DNA of 64,000 nucleotides from Alloprevotella sp. OH1205_COT-284 (GTDB taxonomy: Bacteria; Bacteroidota; Bacteroidia; Bacteroidales; Bacteroidaceae). The DNA lies in assembly GCF_003859795.1 (NCBI RefSeq), contig NZ_RQYI01000010.1:1-64000 (forward strand), given 5' to 3'. The position numbers and the translations under genes were made by a program. A model generated the notes under the pieces. It was given only the letters and a program-made list of their open reading frames with translations, was not told where the DNA came from and did not search any database. This document shows positions 23,399-32,758 of this stretch, piece after piece (the first letter of the stretch is position 1; every line of letters begins with the position of its first letter).

Positions 23399-25678
23399 AT
23401 GGTCAAGATCACGAAAGAAGCAGCCCTTGCCTATCATGCGCAGGGCAAACCGGGAAAAATCGAAGTCGTTCCCACCAAGCCTTACAGCACACAGTCCGAC
23501 CTCTCGCTCGCTTACTCGCCGGGAGTGGCGGAGCCTTGCCTTGAAATCCAAAAAAATCCCGACGATGCCTATAAATATACCAACAAAGGCAACCTCGTGG
23601 CCGTCATTTCCAACGGCACGGCCGTGTTGGGATTGGGAGACATCGGCGCGGTGAGCGGAAAACCGGTGATGGAGGGGAAAAGCCTGCTTTTCAAAATCTA
23701 TGCCGGAGTGGATGCTTTCGACATCGAAGTGGACGAGAAAGATCCGGAACGTTTCATTCAAGCCGTAAAGGCCATTGCGCCTACTTTCGGAGGTATCAAT
23801 TTGGAAGACATCAAAGCTCCCGAATGTTTTGAAATCGAGACCCGCCTCAAAGCCGAACTCGACATTCCGGTCATGCACGATGATCAACACGGCACGGCTA
23901 TCATCTCGTGTGCGGGATTGATCAACGCCCTGATCGTGGCCGGAAAACGCATCGAAGATGTGCGCATCGTCATCAACGGAGCCGGAGCGGCCGCCATATC
24001 CTGCACGCGACTGTATTGCGCTTTCGGAGCGAAAAAGGAAAACATCATCATGCTCGATTCCAAAGGTGTGATTCATGTGGGACGCAATGACCTGAACGCA
24101 CAAAAACGCGAGTTTGCCACCACACGCACGGACATCTCGACTTTGGCCGAAGCGGTGTCGGGGGCAGACGTGTTTGTGGGGCTTTCAAAGGGCAACGTAC
24201 TCTCGCAAGACATGGTGCGCTCAATGACCGAGAAACCCATTATTTTCGCATTGGCCAACCCCGTGCCCGAAATCACCTATGAAGCGGCGAAAGAGGCAAG
24301 AGAAGATGTCATCATGTCGACGGGAAGAACGGACTATCCGAATCAAATCAACAACGTGATCGGATTTCCTTACATCTTCCGAGGTGCGCTCGACACGGCG
24401 GCAAGCGCGATCAACGAGGAGATGAAAATGGCGGCGGTGAGGGCGATTGCCGATTTGGCGCGCCGACCCGTGCCCGACATCGTGAACAGAGCCTACAACG
24501 TGAGAAACTTCACTTTCGGCGCAGAATATTTCATTCCGAAGCCCGTTGATCCGAGACTTGTCACCGAGGTGTCGATGGCCGTGGCGAAAGCGGCGATGGA
24601 AAGCGGCGTGGCACGCAAACCCATCACCGACTGGAAAGCCTATCGACAACAGTTGAGGCAGATGATGGGGCAGGAAACAAAATTTGCACAAAACCTCATC
24701 GACACCGCACGGACAAATCCGCGACGAGTGGTATATGCCGAAGGCACACAGCCGAATGTGCTCCAAGCGGCCGTACGCTCAAAAGAAGAAGGCATTTGTC
24801 ACCCGATATTGCTCGGAAACGTGGAAAAAATCAAACACCTCGCCGAAGAACTCAACCTGAACCTCGACGGCGTGGAGGTGATTGACATGCGCGAACGGCA
24901 ACACGCCGAAACACGATTGGCTTATGCCCGCCGATTGGCGGAAAAGAGAAGACGCGACGGATTTACGATGCAGGAGGCTGCCGACAAAATGTATGAACGT
25001 AACTATTTCGGCATGATGATGGTGGAAAACGGCGATGCCGACACCATGATCACCGGCATTTCGTCGAAATATTCCAATACGATCGAGGCAGCCAAAGAAG
25101 TGATCGGCATTCGCGCCCCCTACAAGCATTTTGCGACAATGCACGTGCTCAACACGCCCAAAGGCATTCTTTTTGTGGCCGACACGCTGGTCAATCGTCA
25201 TCCGGGAAAAGAAGCACTTAAAGACATCGCCCTGCTCTCGGCCTCCACGGCACGCATCTTCAACAGAACACCGGCGATTGCGATGATCAGCTATTCCAAT
25301 TTCGGAACAGACCACGACGGAAGTGCCGCCGTTGTACGGCAGGTGGTGGAAGAGCTGCAACTGGATTATCCCGAACTGGCGATAGACGGCGAAATGCAGG
25401 TGTCGTTTGCGCTTGACCGCGCGGCACGCGACGAAAAATATCCTTTCACAAAACTCAAAGGAATGGAGGTCAATACGCTGGTGTTCCCGAACCTCTCGTC
25501 GGCAAATGCGTCTTATAAGATGATCAAGTCGATGGTGGAAGACGGAGAGGTCATCGGCCCCATTCAAATGGGCCTCAACAAACCGATCCATTTCACCGAC
25601 TGCGACGCCTCGGTGAGAGATATTGTCAATATCACCGCCATTTCCGTGATCGACGCATTGGTGGGAGAACGAAAATAA
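23399..25678 (+). CDS. maeB: NADP-dependent malic enzyme with phosphotransacetylase-like domain
   Basis: The 759-residue protein oxidatively decarboxylates malate to pyruvate in the cytoplasm, producing NADPH. The malic enzyme part (~1-425) shows [23 protein letters not shown] and the Rossmann motif [11 protein letters not shown]. The second part (~430-759) is the phosphate acetyltransferase-like domain ([36 protein letters not shown]) found in the long MaeB class, where it usually acts in regulation by acetyl-CoA rather than catalysis. Length and order are normal. The gene stands alone, with a promoter upstream and two terminators downstream. Confidence 0.97.
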   Translation: MVKITKEAALAYHAQGKPGKIEVVPTKPYSTQSDLSLAYSPGVAEPCLEIQKNPDDAYKYTNKGNLVAVISNGTAVLGLGDIGAVSGKPVMEGKSLLFKIYAGVDAFDIEVDEKDPERFIQAVKAIAPTFGGINLEDIKAPECFEIETRLKAELDIPVMHDDQHGTAIISCAGLINALIVAGKRIEDVRIVINGAGAAAISCTRLYCAFGAKKENIIMLDSKGVIHVGRNDLNAQKREFATTRTDISTLAEAVSGADVFVGLSKGNVLSQDMVRSMTEKPIIFALANPVPEITYEAAKEAREDVIMSTGRTDYPNQINNVIGFPYIFRGALDTAASAINEEMKMAAVRAIADLARRPVPDIVNRAYNVRNFTFGAEYFIPKPVDPRLVTEVSMAVAKAAMESGVARKPITDWKAYRQQLRQMMGQETKFAQNLIDTARTNPRRVVYAEGTQPNVLQAAVRSKEEGICHPILLGNVEKIKHLAEELNLNLDGVEVIDMRERQHAETRLAYARRLAEKRRRDGFTMQEAADKMYERNYFGMMMVENGDADTMITGISSKYSNTIEAAKEVIGIRAPYKHFATMHVLNTPKGILFVADTLVNRHPGKEALKDIALLSASTARIFNRTPAIAMISYSNFGTDHDGSAAVVRQVVEELQLDYPELAIDGEMQVSFALDRAARDEKYPFTKLKGMEVNTLVFPNLSSANASYKMIKSMVEDGEVIGPIQMGLNKPIHFTDCDASVRDIVNITAISVIDALVGERK

Positions 25679-25707
25679 GTTTTCGCTCCCGAACGCCAAA
25701 CGGAAGA

Positions 25708-25772
25708 CAGCTCCGAAGTGAACGTGTTTCAAGGCTATGATCTTGAAAACGGAAACTTCGGAGCTGCTTTTT
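25708..25772 (+). terminator. First maeB terminator
   Basis: CAGCTCCGAAGT (25708-25719) pairs with ACTTCGGAGCTG (25755-25766), followed by CTTTTTG. An inner stem (GTTTCAAG/CTTGAAAAC) extends it. It begins 30 bp after the maeB stop. Confidence 0.75.
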
Positions 25773-25799
25773 GTCAAAGGATGTCGGGAAAAACCGAAC

Positions 25800-25847
25800 C
25801 TCGCCTCGCTTGTTTCGCTCGGAAAGAAAAGGCGGGGCGAGTTTTTT
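25800..25847 (+). terminator. Second, tandem terminator
   Basis: CTCGCCTCGC (25800-25809) pairs with GCGGGGCGAG (25832-25841, one G-T pair) and is followed directly by six T residues. It insulates maeB from the repeat region downstream. Confidence 0.7.
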
Positions 25848-25898
25848 GCACCGATCGGTGTCCGGTCTTCAATCGGGAAAGAGGGAAAAACACGACTG

Positions 25899-25960
25899 CC
25901 TCAGAGTTGGGAAATTCTACCTTTGAGGTAGGATTTTCTGCCTCAAAGGTAAGAACGTCT
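25899..25960. repeat. 21-bp-period tandem repeat (family 3) at the edge of repeat copy B
   Basis: Three units of 20-21 bp follow each other: CTCAGAGTTGGGAAATTCTA, CTTTGAGGTAGGATTTTCTG and CTCAAAGGTAAGAACGTCTG. The equivalent position in copy A (about 168-212) also has two such units. Confidence 0.55.
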
Positions 25961-26455
25961 GCTGCCCGACGGAGCGAAAAAACAGCTCCTCTCGCGCGCA
26001 CGCGCGTATTCCTGTGATTGCTTTTTGCCTTCACTGCCTTCGCAAATCGAGTTAAGCATTTGAATATAAGGCTGTTGTTTGCGAAGGCAAGTGAAAGCAA
26101 AGTGAAAGCAAAAGTTTCAAGCGGTTGTATATCAGTCTGTTGTTGTTTCATTTTGCTTCCGCAGCCTTGGGGATGGATGATTTCGCACGCTGCGATGGCG
26201 AAAGGAGGTGAAGGCAAAACCCCTATTTTGCTTTCACCGCAGAGGTTTGTTTTTCAGTGGATTACAATATTCCTCCGTACCTTTGCCTTCACTTGCCTTC
26301 GCAAGAAACATGCTGACTGTCAGAAAGAAAGGCGTTTTTGCGAAGGCAAAACGACAAAAAACAAAATTATAGGGGAGAAAGCGACCGAAAAGGGCGGTTT
26401 CATCGAAAACGCGACGGAGGCAGAAGGGCAACCGGGGTGGCGGAGAAACTTACAC
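25915..26455. repeat. Interspersed non-coding repeat, family 1, copy B
   Basis: This copy is collinear with 165-700 over its whole length (landmarks at 25993-26006, 26023-26038, and AAAAGGGCGGTTTCATCG at 26388-26405). Strong inverted repeats occur: TGCCTTCGC (26035-26043) with GCGAAGGCA (26081-26089), extending to about 20 paired bases, and a second TTGCCTTCGC/GCGAAGGCAA pair near 26299-26347. One plus-strand frame is open from 26018 to 26596, but it has no counterpart in copy A and no recognisable domain. Confidence 0.7.
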
Positions 26456-26527
26456 ACTTTTTCGGACACTACCCTTCAAAACGCCCTTTTAGGACTAAAA
26501 ACGTCAAAATCACGGAATATTCCAAAC

Positions 26528-26569
26528 AAAATTGTCCAATCCGAGAAAAAGAACGGATTGGACAATTTT
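26528..26569. terminator. Bidirectional terminator, arsC-like side
   Basis: AAAATTGTCCAATCCG (26528-26543) pairs perfectly with its complement at 26554-26569; A/T tracts flank it on both sides. It lies 96 bp past the stop of the minus-strand arsC-like gene. Confidence 0.75.
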
Positions 26570-26664
26570 ATAAGGGGCTTTTGCAGAGGTCTCTGATTTG
26601 TGGTGAACTAACAAATCAATCCAAGAACAATGGAGCTTACTTTTGAACGCGCGGCGGCAGCTGC

Positions 26665-27027
26665 TCAATCGGTTTGGGGAAGTTGTTCCCACTCCGACTC
26701 TTTGAAACCGACCAACACGCGATCTGCAGTGACAAGAAGCGGACGTTTGACGAGCTTGCCGTCTTCGGCGAGCAAGGCAATGAGCGTTTCGCGAGAGGCG
26801 GTTTTGACCACGTCTTTCAAGCCCCGTTCCTTATAGACCAGTCCGGAAGTGTTGAAAAACTTTGAAACGGGAAGTCCGCTGCGATCGATCCACTCGGTGA
26901 GTTCTTCGACGGAAGGAGAGTGTTCGACGATGTGGCGACGTTCAACGGTCAGCATCGGACGATACTCATCGAGCCATTTGAGGGCTTTGCGGCAACTGCC
27001 GCATTGGGGATAGTGGAGTATGAGCAT
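26665..27027 (-). CDS. ArsC/Spx-family thioredoxin-fold protein
   Basis: This 120-residue protein has the ArsC/Spx/YffB fold. It starts MLILHYPQCGSCRKALKWL, with a redox-type Cys9-G-S-Cys12 pair, and contains the typical LPVSKFFNTSG and KRPLLV segments. Such proteins are small thiol reductases or, in Firmicutes, RNA polymerase-binding regulators; true arsenate reduction is not shown by sequence alone, and there is no arsenic operon nearby. It starts 6 bp after the GH92 stop and is probably the last gene of that transcription unit. Confidence 0.85.
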   Translation of the reverse strand: MLILHYPQCGSCRKALKWLDEYRPMLTVERRHIVEHSPSVEELTEWIDRSGLPVSKFFNTSGLVYKERGLKDVVKTASRETLIALLAEDGKLVKRPLLVTADRVLVGFKESEWEQLPQTD

Positions 27028-27033
27028 AAGGGA

Positions 27034-29277
27034 CTATTGCATTTGAAATTCGAGTGTGCCGGCACGAAGGAGATCGGCATGAGACACACGGAATGAGTCA
27101 TATTTCTTTCCTCCCAAACGAACACTGCGCACACGATCGCTGTTGGCAGCTCCGGGGGCAGTGATGATGAGCGAATCGCAGCCGTGCCATTTACGGTCGA
27201 GACGAATGGTGATTTTATCAAACACAGGCGCAGTGAGAGTGTAGGAGGGATCGGCCGGGTTGTCGGGATAGAAGCCCATCATGGCAAACATTGCCCACGC
27301 ACTCATGGTGCCGGCATCGTCATTGCCGGGAATGCCGGCTGTGTTGTTGTGAAAATATTTTTTGAGCAATTCGCGCGTGAGCCGCTGCGTACGCCATTCG
27401 TCGCCTTTGAAATAGGAGAAGAGATAAGGATAGGCGATGTTGGGCTCATTGGTGGGATCGTAATCTCCGTGGTCGAAAACGTTTTGCAGACGTTCGACAA
27501 ATCGGCGTTGTCCGCCCATCAGCTTGGCCAGACCTTTAATGTCATGGGGCACGAAGAAGGTGTAGTTCCAAGCGTTGCCCTCGTGAAATCCGGGCGACGG
27601 CTCAAAGTTCACCCCTTGTTTGGGATCGAAGGGCGAGAAGAAGCGACCGTCGGGCGTGCGCGGACGGAGCGTGCCGAAGTCTTTGCAATAGTAGTGGCGA
27701 TAGCCGAGAGAGCGGCGTTCCATATCGCGTGCATCTTCTTTCCGTCCGAGAGCTTTAGCAAAACGACCGAGAGCGGCATCGGCCACATAGTATTCGAGGG
27801 CATGCGATACGGAGTTGTCAAAGGAGTCGCGCAGAGGGCAGTAGCTATAGCGCATATAGTCATCGTTGTCGGGACGGAGCAGATTTTTCTCACCGGGTGT
27901 GCGCGCACCTTTCATCATGGCCTCATAGGCGAGATTGACATCGAAGTCGCGCAGTCCTTTCATCCACGAATCGACGATGACGGGCGTGGCAGGGTCGCCC
28001 TCCATGGTGTAGGTTTCCTGACTGAACAACTCCCACTTGGGCAGCCAGCCGTGCTCACGATATTGGTCAAGCATGGAACGCACCATCTGCATCTGCCGAT
28101 CGGGATAGAGGAGCGTAAACATCTGATGCGTGCAACGATAGGTATCCCAAAGGGAGAAGACGGTGTAGCGGTCGCCGTCGGTGCGGAGGGTGCGCAAAGA
28201 GGTCATGGCCGGATATTCTCCATTGACATCTTGAAGAATGTTGGGATGAAGTTGAAGGTGATAAAGGGCTGTGTAAAACACAACGCGCTGATCTTCCGTT
28301 CCGCCTTCAACGTCGATGACATTGAGAGCTTCCTCCCATGTATTGCGGGCTTTTTCCAAGACATCGGTGAAACTCAGTCCGGCCGGCTGTTCGACATCCA
28401 AATTTTGGCGTGCATTAGCAATGCTGACAAACGAAACGCCTATCTGTACCTCGATTCGTTCTCCTTTCACGACATCGAAAGAGAAATAAGCTCCGACTTC
28501 ATCCCCCGACATTTCACGCTGAAAATTAGGATAGAGCTTACGTTTTCCCGAATTGGCTTCCCATTCCACTTCGGCCGTCATGGGGCGTTGCATTTTCCAA
28601 AAACCTCGTGCCGATGGTTTTTTATTTATTCTCATTACGAAATAAATGGGATAGACTGCCTGCGGAGCATTGTAGCAGAAAGTGCCGAGAAGTTTCGATC
28701 CTTCAATTTCGGTGTCGGAAACGTAACGAACGGTAGCACCGGTTTCGTTAGTAAGTCCTTCGCCGAGATTGAGCAGTACGTTGGCACGTCCTTCCGGATA
28801 GGTAAATCGGGCACGAGAAGTACGGCGTGTGGCAGTGACTTCGGTCTGAACGCCGTAGCGTGTGAGGCGATTGGTATAGTAACCGGGCGAGGCAAGTTCG
28901 TTAGTATATCCCGAACCATAATCTTTGTAATCCACGGAGAGATCTCCCACGGTGGGCATGAGCAACAGTGCTCCCATATCGGGGCAACCCACTCCGCTGA
29001 GATTGACATGAGAGTAGCCGGTGAAGTAGGAGTTGGTGTTGTCATAAGGTGCAGACCACCATTGAGCATCTTTGTCGTAGATGTTGCCACCTCCTCCCAT
29101 GACATTGAAGGGGCTGACGCTCATCAGACCGGCCGGCAAAACGGCTCCGGGGTGGCAGATGCCGAAATTGCTGGTGCCGATGAAGGGATTGACGTAATCA
29201 ATGTTACGTTTTTTCTCGTGAGCCGTTCCGGCGAGCGGAAGAAGGACGAGAAGCAGAGAGAGAAACAGGTTTTTCAT
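27034..29277 (-). CDS. Secreted family 92 alpha-mannosidase
   Basis: The protein has 747 residues with a signal peptide (~1-19). It shows family 92 hallmarks: VNPFIGTSNFGICHPGAVLP at the mature N-terminus, FTGYSHVNLSGVG, SLWDTYRCTHQMFTL, GYRHYYCKDFGT and GNDDAGTMSAW, which contains the calcium/catalytic acid region. GH92 enzymes are calcium-dependent exo-alpha-mannosidases that trim alpha-1,2/1,3/1,6 mannose from N-glycans or fungal mannan. The protein probably acts in the periplasm or at the surface; no type IX tail is seen. It lies between rsgA (75 bp upstream) and the arsC-like gene (6 bp downstream), an unusual position for a catabolic enzyme. The GH130/transporter pair in this window may use its products. 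Confidence 0.95.
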   Translation of the reverse strand: MKNLFLSLLLVLLPLAGTAHEKKRNIDYVNPFIGTSNFGICHPGAVLPAGLMSVSPFNVMGGGGNIYDKDAQWWSAPYDNTNSYFTGYSHVNLSGVGCPDMGALLLMPTVGDLSVDYKDYGSGYTNELASPGYYTNRLTRYGVQTEVTATRRTSRARFTYPEGRANVLLNLGEGLTNETGATVRYVSDTEIEGSKLLGTFCYNAPQAVYPIYFVMRINKKPSARGFWKMQRPMTAEVEWEANSGKRKLYPNFQREMSGDEVGAYFSFDVVKGERIEVQIGVSFVSIANARQNLDVEQPAGLSFTDVLEKARNTWEEALNVIDVEGGTEDQRVVFYTALYHLQLHPNILQDVNGEYPAMTSLRTLRTDGDRYTVFSLWDTYRCTHQMFTLLYPDRQMQMVRSMLDQYREHGWLPKWELFSQETYTMEGDPATPVIVDSWMKGLRDFDVNLAYEAMMKGARTPGEKNLLRPDNDDYMRYSYCPLRDSFDNSVSHALEYYVADAALGRFAKALGRKEDARDMERRSLGYRHYYCKDFGTLRPRTPDGRFFSPFDPKQGVNFEPSPGFHEGNAWNYTFFVPHDIKGLAKLMGGQRRFVERLQNVFDHGDYDPTNEPNIAYPYLFSYFKGDEWRTQRLTRELLKKYFHNNTAGIPGNDDAGTMSAWAMFAMMGFYPDNPADPSYTLTAPVFDKITIRLDRKWHGCDSLIITAPGAANSDRVRSVRLGGKKYDSFRVSHADLLRAGTLEFQMQ

Positions 29278-29352
29278 CGTATCGGAGTTTGAGATTAGAA
29301 AAATAAATACGTTTCAAGAAAAGAGAAGGAGAGCAGGAAAGGGAATGTTTGC

Positions 29353-30306
29353 TCAATAGGCTTCCCGATATTTACTCTCGTCTTTGTCTTCAAGCATTGA
29401 CAAATAAGAGGTGTAGCGCGAAGGAGCCAACCGATGTGTTTCAAGCGCATCGATCACGGCACAACCCGGCTCGCAGGTGTGGGTGCAGTTGGAAAAGCGA
29501 CAATCGGCTCCAATGGCGAAGATGTCGCGAAAATAGTGGGATACCTCTTCGGGTTTGATGTCGAATGTTCCGAAGCCTTTGATGCCGGGAATGTCGATCA
29601 AACTTCCGGCAGTTGGTATGCCTTGGGCAACGGGCAGATCGAAGAGTTCGCTAAACGTGGTGGTGTGCATTCCCGTTCCGTGGGCGTCCGAAATTTCGGC
29701 CGTCCGCACTTTGGCTTCCGGAATAAGTTGATTGATCAGTGTACTTTTGCCTACACCGGAGTGTCCGGCGAGCAATGTGATTTTCCCGTACAAACGCGTG
29801 CGCAAGCTCTCCACCCCTTCGCCGTCGAGGGCGGAGATGCGAAACGTTTCATATCCCACTTCCCGATACACCGCCTCCCAATAGCGAAGCATTTCCCGCT
29901 CATCGGGCGAGAGTTCGTCTATTTTGTTGAACACCAACACTACGGGCACACGATAGGCTTCGGCCGATGCAAGAAAACGATCGACGAAAGTGGGGGTGGT
30001 TTCGGGGCGTGCGATCGTGAAGAAGAGTAACACCTGATCGATGTTTGCGGCAAGAATATGGCTCTGTTTGGAGAGGTTGGAAGCCTTTCGGATGATGTAG
30101 TTGCGCCGATCGTCGATGGCGGTGATAAAGGCCAATTCGCCCTCGCCACCGAGGCGTATCGTCACTCCGTCGCCTACGGCCACGGGGTTGGTGGTGCGAA
30201 TGCCTTTCAGACGGAAATTGCCTTTCACGCGGCTTTCAAAGAGTTTTCCGTCATCGGTACGCACGATGTAGCTGCTGCCGGTGTTGCGAATGACTGTGCC
30301 GTGCAT
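29353..30306 (-). CDS. rsgA: Small ribosomal subunit biogenesis GTPase RsgA
   Basis: The 317-residue circularly permuted GTPase helps 30S subunit maturation. It has an N-terminal OB fold (~1-70), the G4 motif FNKID before the G1 motif GHSGVGKST (the permuted order typical of RsgA), then DIPGIKGFG, and a C-terminal zinc knuckle C....C.H.....C (CRFSNCTHTCEPGC). It lies 95 bp downstream of frr and is probably co-transcribed with it; both act on ribosome assembly or recycling. Confidence 0.96.
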   Translation of the reverse strand: MHGTVIRNTGSSYIVRTDDGKLFESRVKGNFRLKGIRTTNPVAVGDGVTIRLGGEGELAFITAIDDRRNYIIRKASNLSKQSHILAANIDQVLLFFTIARPETTPTFVDRFLASAEAYRVPVVLVFNKIDELSPDEREMLRYWEAVYREVGYETFRISALDGEGVESLRTRLYGKITLLAGHSGVGKSTLINQLIPEAKVRTAEISDAHGTGMHTTTFSELFDLPVAQGIPTAGSLIDIPGIKGFGTFDIKPEEVSHYFRDIFAIGADCRFSNCTHTCEPGCAVIDALETHRLAPSRYTSYLSMLEDKDESKYREAY

Positions 30307-30401
30307 GTTTTGTGGAGATAACGAGTGTTGAAACGATAAAGGCCTTTAAAGTCGTTGAAGACCTTAAAGACCTTAAAGACTCGACTGCCTTTGCCTATGG
30401 C

Positions 30402-30962
30402 TCAGACGGTCATGATTTCTTTACTTTTGGCGGCAAGCAGTTCTTCGACGCGTTTGATCATCTTGTCATGAAGTTTCTGCAAGTCCCCTTCGGCATCTTT
30501 GGCCACATCTTCGGGCACGCCGTCTTTGGTGCTCTTTTTGAGTTTGTCGATACCGTCGCGACGCACGTTTCTGATCGAGATCTTGCTGTCTTCTCCCTCG
30601 GCGTTGCATTGTTTGGTGAGATCGCGCCGACGCTCCTCGGTGAGAGGCGGTATGGAGAGGCGGATCACCTCGCCGTTGTTTTCGGGCATGATGCCCACGT
30701 TGGAGTCGATGATGGCTTTTTCGATGGGGCGAAACATTGACTTATCCCAAGGCTTTATGGCGATGGTGCGCGCATCGGGTGTGGTGATCGCAGCCACATT
30801 ATTGACCGGCACCATCGAACCGTAAGAATTGACCATCACTTGGTCGAGGATGTGCACATTGGCCTTGCCTGCGCGAATATGGGAGAGAGTTTCTTCGAGG
30901 TGAAGCACACTCATTTCCATGCGCTCTTCGCTCTCGGCGAGAAGTTGCTTTACGTCTAACAT
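30402..30962 (-). CDS. frr: Ribosome recycling factor
   Basis: The 186-residue protein is of exact family length. With EF-G it splits post-termination ribosomes. Conserved parts are HIRAGKANVHILDQVMVNSYGSMVP at ~28-52, PWDKSMFRPIEKAI at ~75, GIMPENNGEVIRLSIPPLTEERR at ~94-115 and IRNVRRDG at ~132. A well-formed promoter (31006-31037) precedes it, and rsgA follows. Confidence 0.97.
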   Translation of the reverse strand: MLDVKQLLAESEERMEMSVLHLEETLSHIRAGKANVHILDQVMVNSYGSMVPVNNVAAITTPDARTIAIKPWDKSMFRPIEKAIIDSNVGIMPENNGEVIRLSIPPLTEERRRDLTKQCNAEGEDSKISIRNVRRDGIDKLKKSTKDGVPEDVAKDAEGDLQKLHDKMIKRVEELLAAKSKEIMTV

Positions 30963-31005
30963 AGGGGTAAGGTGTATCGTTGTTTTCGGGTTATGTATTC
31001 AAGGG

Positions 31006-31037
31006 CAAAATTAGCATAAGTTGCTTGAATAGCCAAA
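31006..31037 (-). promoter_or_regulatory. Promoter of frr
   Basis: The minus strand reads TTTG (31037-31034), 20 bp, TAATTTTG (31013-31006): both Bacteroidetes elements at ideal spacing, 44 bp from the frr start. Confidence 0.6.
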
Positions 31038-31078
31038 TTTTCGCTCTTTTTTCCATCGTTGCCGTCAGAGCGTCGGAT

Positions 31079-32605
31079 TTAGGGGAGGTTTTCGGGGAGT
31101 GTGATGCGAAACAGAGGATGGGGCGTGTGTTCGCGGCGAATGATGTCTGCCATGCGGTGCACCACGTCGGGATGTTCTGCCGAGAGGTCGCGATCTTCAT
31201 GGAGATCGACGGCCAGATCATAGAGGCGGCAGCGACCGCGCTCGACCACGAGTTTCCAATCTCCCATGCGGAGTGCCATCATGTCCGTTTCGTGAAATTC
31301 CCAATAGAGAAACTCGTGGCGTCGTTGGACTTCATCGCGTCCCAACAAAGTATTGTAAAAGGAGATGCCGTCAAACACGGTTTCTGACTTGGTTTTGTAG
31401 GCTTCGGGGAAGTTGTCGATGCCGGCCGCTTCGCAAAACGTGGGCATGAGATCATAGAAAGCGAGCGGATGCGAATTGACGATGCCGGCAGGCACCTTGC
31501 CCGGCCAACGCACGATGAACGGCACACGGATTCCTCCCTCGTGGGTGGAGCGTTTTTTGCCGCGAAGCAAACCGTCGCGGTTGAAGAAATCGGGATCAGC
31601 CCCGGCTTCTTCATGGGGGCCGTTGTCCGAGGTGAAAATCACGATCGTGTTATCGTCAAAGCCTTTCGCTTTGAGTTTTTCGATGATTTCGCCCACCATC
31701 ACGTCCAATCGCGTCACCATGGCGGCAAATTCGGCATGGGCACGATCGGTGGCGTGGTAGCGGCTGAACGCATCGCCGCGAAAACTCTTCTCGGGTTCGA
31801 GTCTCCCCTTGTATTGGTGCAACAAACTGTCGTCGGGCTGACACAGTTCGGCATGAGGCAGGGTGTAAGTGAAGATGCCGAAAAACGGCCGCTCGGCACT
31901 TTGTTTATCGATCCATTCGAGGGCGCGGCGGTGTATGAGATCGGCGCTGTATTGCGGACGGAGTCGATAATCTTCGCTGCCCGGCATGCCGTGTCGGATG
32001 TTGTCTTCGAGCACCACGCGACGCGTGCCTTTGTCGCCGGCCGAGCGGCTGTATTCGTTGAGAAAGTTGGGGTAATAAGCATGTGCCTGAAACTGACAGA
32101 CAAACCCATAAAATTCGTCAATGCCGCGCTTATCGGGCGTCGAATGCGAACTCTCATAGCCGCCAGCCCACTTGCCGAAAAGTCCGGTGGTGTAGCCGTT
32201 GGCTTTGAGTATTTCGGGCAATATGACGTGTGTCGAGTCGTAAGGCTCTTGTCCCACCCAACCCTCGGCGTAGTCGTCGTTGTTGCCATAGAGCGACTTG
32301 ACGAGATGCCCGCGCCAATACTCGCGATTGCCGCGCACGTGGGTGTGCCCGGTGTGTTGGCCGGTCATGAAAGTGGCACGAGAGGGGGCAGACACGGGAC
32401 TGCCGGCGTAGGCCTGCGTAAAACGCATGCCTTCCCTTGCCATACGGTCGAGTTGCGGCGTCTGTATGAGTTTTTGACCATAGCAGCCCAAATCGCCATA
32501 GCCCATGTCGTCGCACATGATATAGATGATGTTCGGGCGCGTCTGTGCGCCGGCGGCAAGAGCGGACAGCAAACCGCCACCGAGCAGAAATTGTCGGGTT
32601 CTCAT
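31079..32605 (-). CDS. Secreted S1-family sulfatase (Ser-type)
   Basis: The protein has 508 residues from the ATG at 32605, which gives a clean signal peptide (MRTRQFLLGGGLLSALAAGAQ); upstream ATGs are less likely. The alkaline-phosphatase fold is shown by the metal site IIYIMCDDMGYGDLG and VIFTSDNGPHEEAG. The formylglycine motif is S72-A-P-S-R, so Ser rather than Cys is converted; this is done by the radical-SAM anSME maturase, which is not in the window. It removes sulfate esters from glycans such as mucin or glycosaminoglycans; the substrate is unknown. No SusC/SusD genes are adjacent. Confidence 0.92.
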   Translation of the reverse strand: MRTRQFLLGGGLLSALAAGAQTRPNIIYIMCDDMGYGDLGCYGQKLIQTPQLDRMAREGMRFTQAYAGSPVSAPSRATFMTGQHTGHTHVRGNREYWRGHLVKSLYGNNDDYAEGWVGQEPYDSTHVILPEILKANGYTTGLFGKWAGGYESSHSTPDKRGIDEFYGFVCQFQAHAYYPNFLNEYSRSAGDKGTRRVVLEDNIRHGMPGSEDYRLRPQYSADLIHRRALEWIDKQSAERPFFGIFTYTLPHAELCQPDDSLLHQYKGRLEPEKSFRGDAFSRYHATDRAHAEFAAMVTRLDVMVGEIIEKLKAKGFDDNTIVIFTSDNGPHEEAGADPDFFNRDGLLRGKKRSTHEGGIRVPFIVRWPGKVPAGIVNSHPLAFYDLMPTFCEAAGIDNFPEAYKTKSETVFDGISFYNTLLGRDEVQRRHEFLYWEFHETDMMALRMGDWKLVVERGRCRLYDLAVDLHEDRDLSAEHPDVVHRMADIIRREHTPHPLFRITLPENLP

Positions 32606-32652
32606 GATGTGTTGCATTGTTTTTCCGCAAAGCGGCATGCTTGCGAATGGTG

Positions 32653-32660
32653 CAAAGGTA
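32653..32660 (-). promoter_or_regulatory. Candidate sulfatase -7 box
   Basis: The minus strand reads TACCTTTG, 47 bp upstream of the chosen sulfatase start. No clear -33 element is present. Confidence 0.4.
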
Positions 32661-32758
32661 ACGAAAATCCTCCGAATGGAGGACGAAAGCTCGAAAAAGT
32701 AAAGAGCAGAAAGGAGGCGGTTCTCAACTTTTTCGAGCCATCGGAGAAAAAACTCTTT

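Noticed and set aside
22946-24103. Minus-strand open frame of 385 codons antisense to maeB
   Set aside because: maeB is unmistakable on the plus strand and the frame runs into the GH31 start region.
26018-26596. Plus-strand open frame of 192 codons in repeat copy B
   Set aside because: The frame is not conserved in copy A and passes through a terminator stem; it has no known domain.
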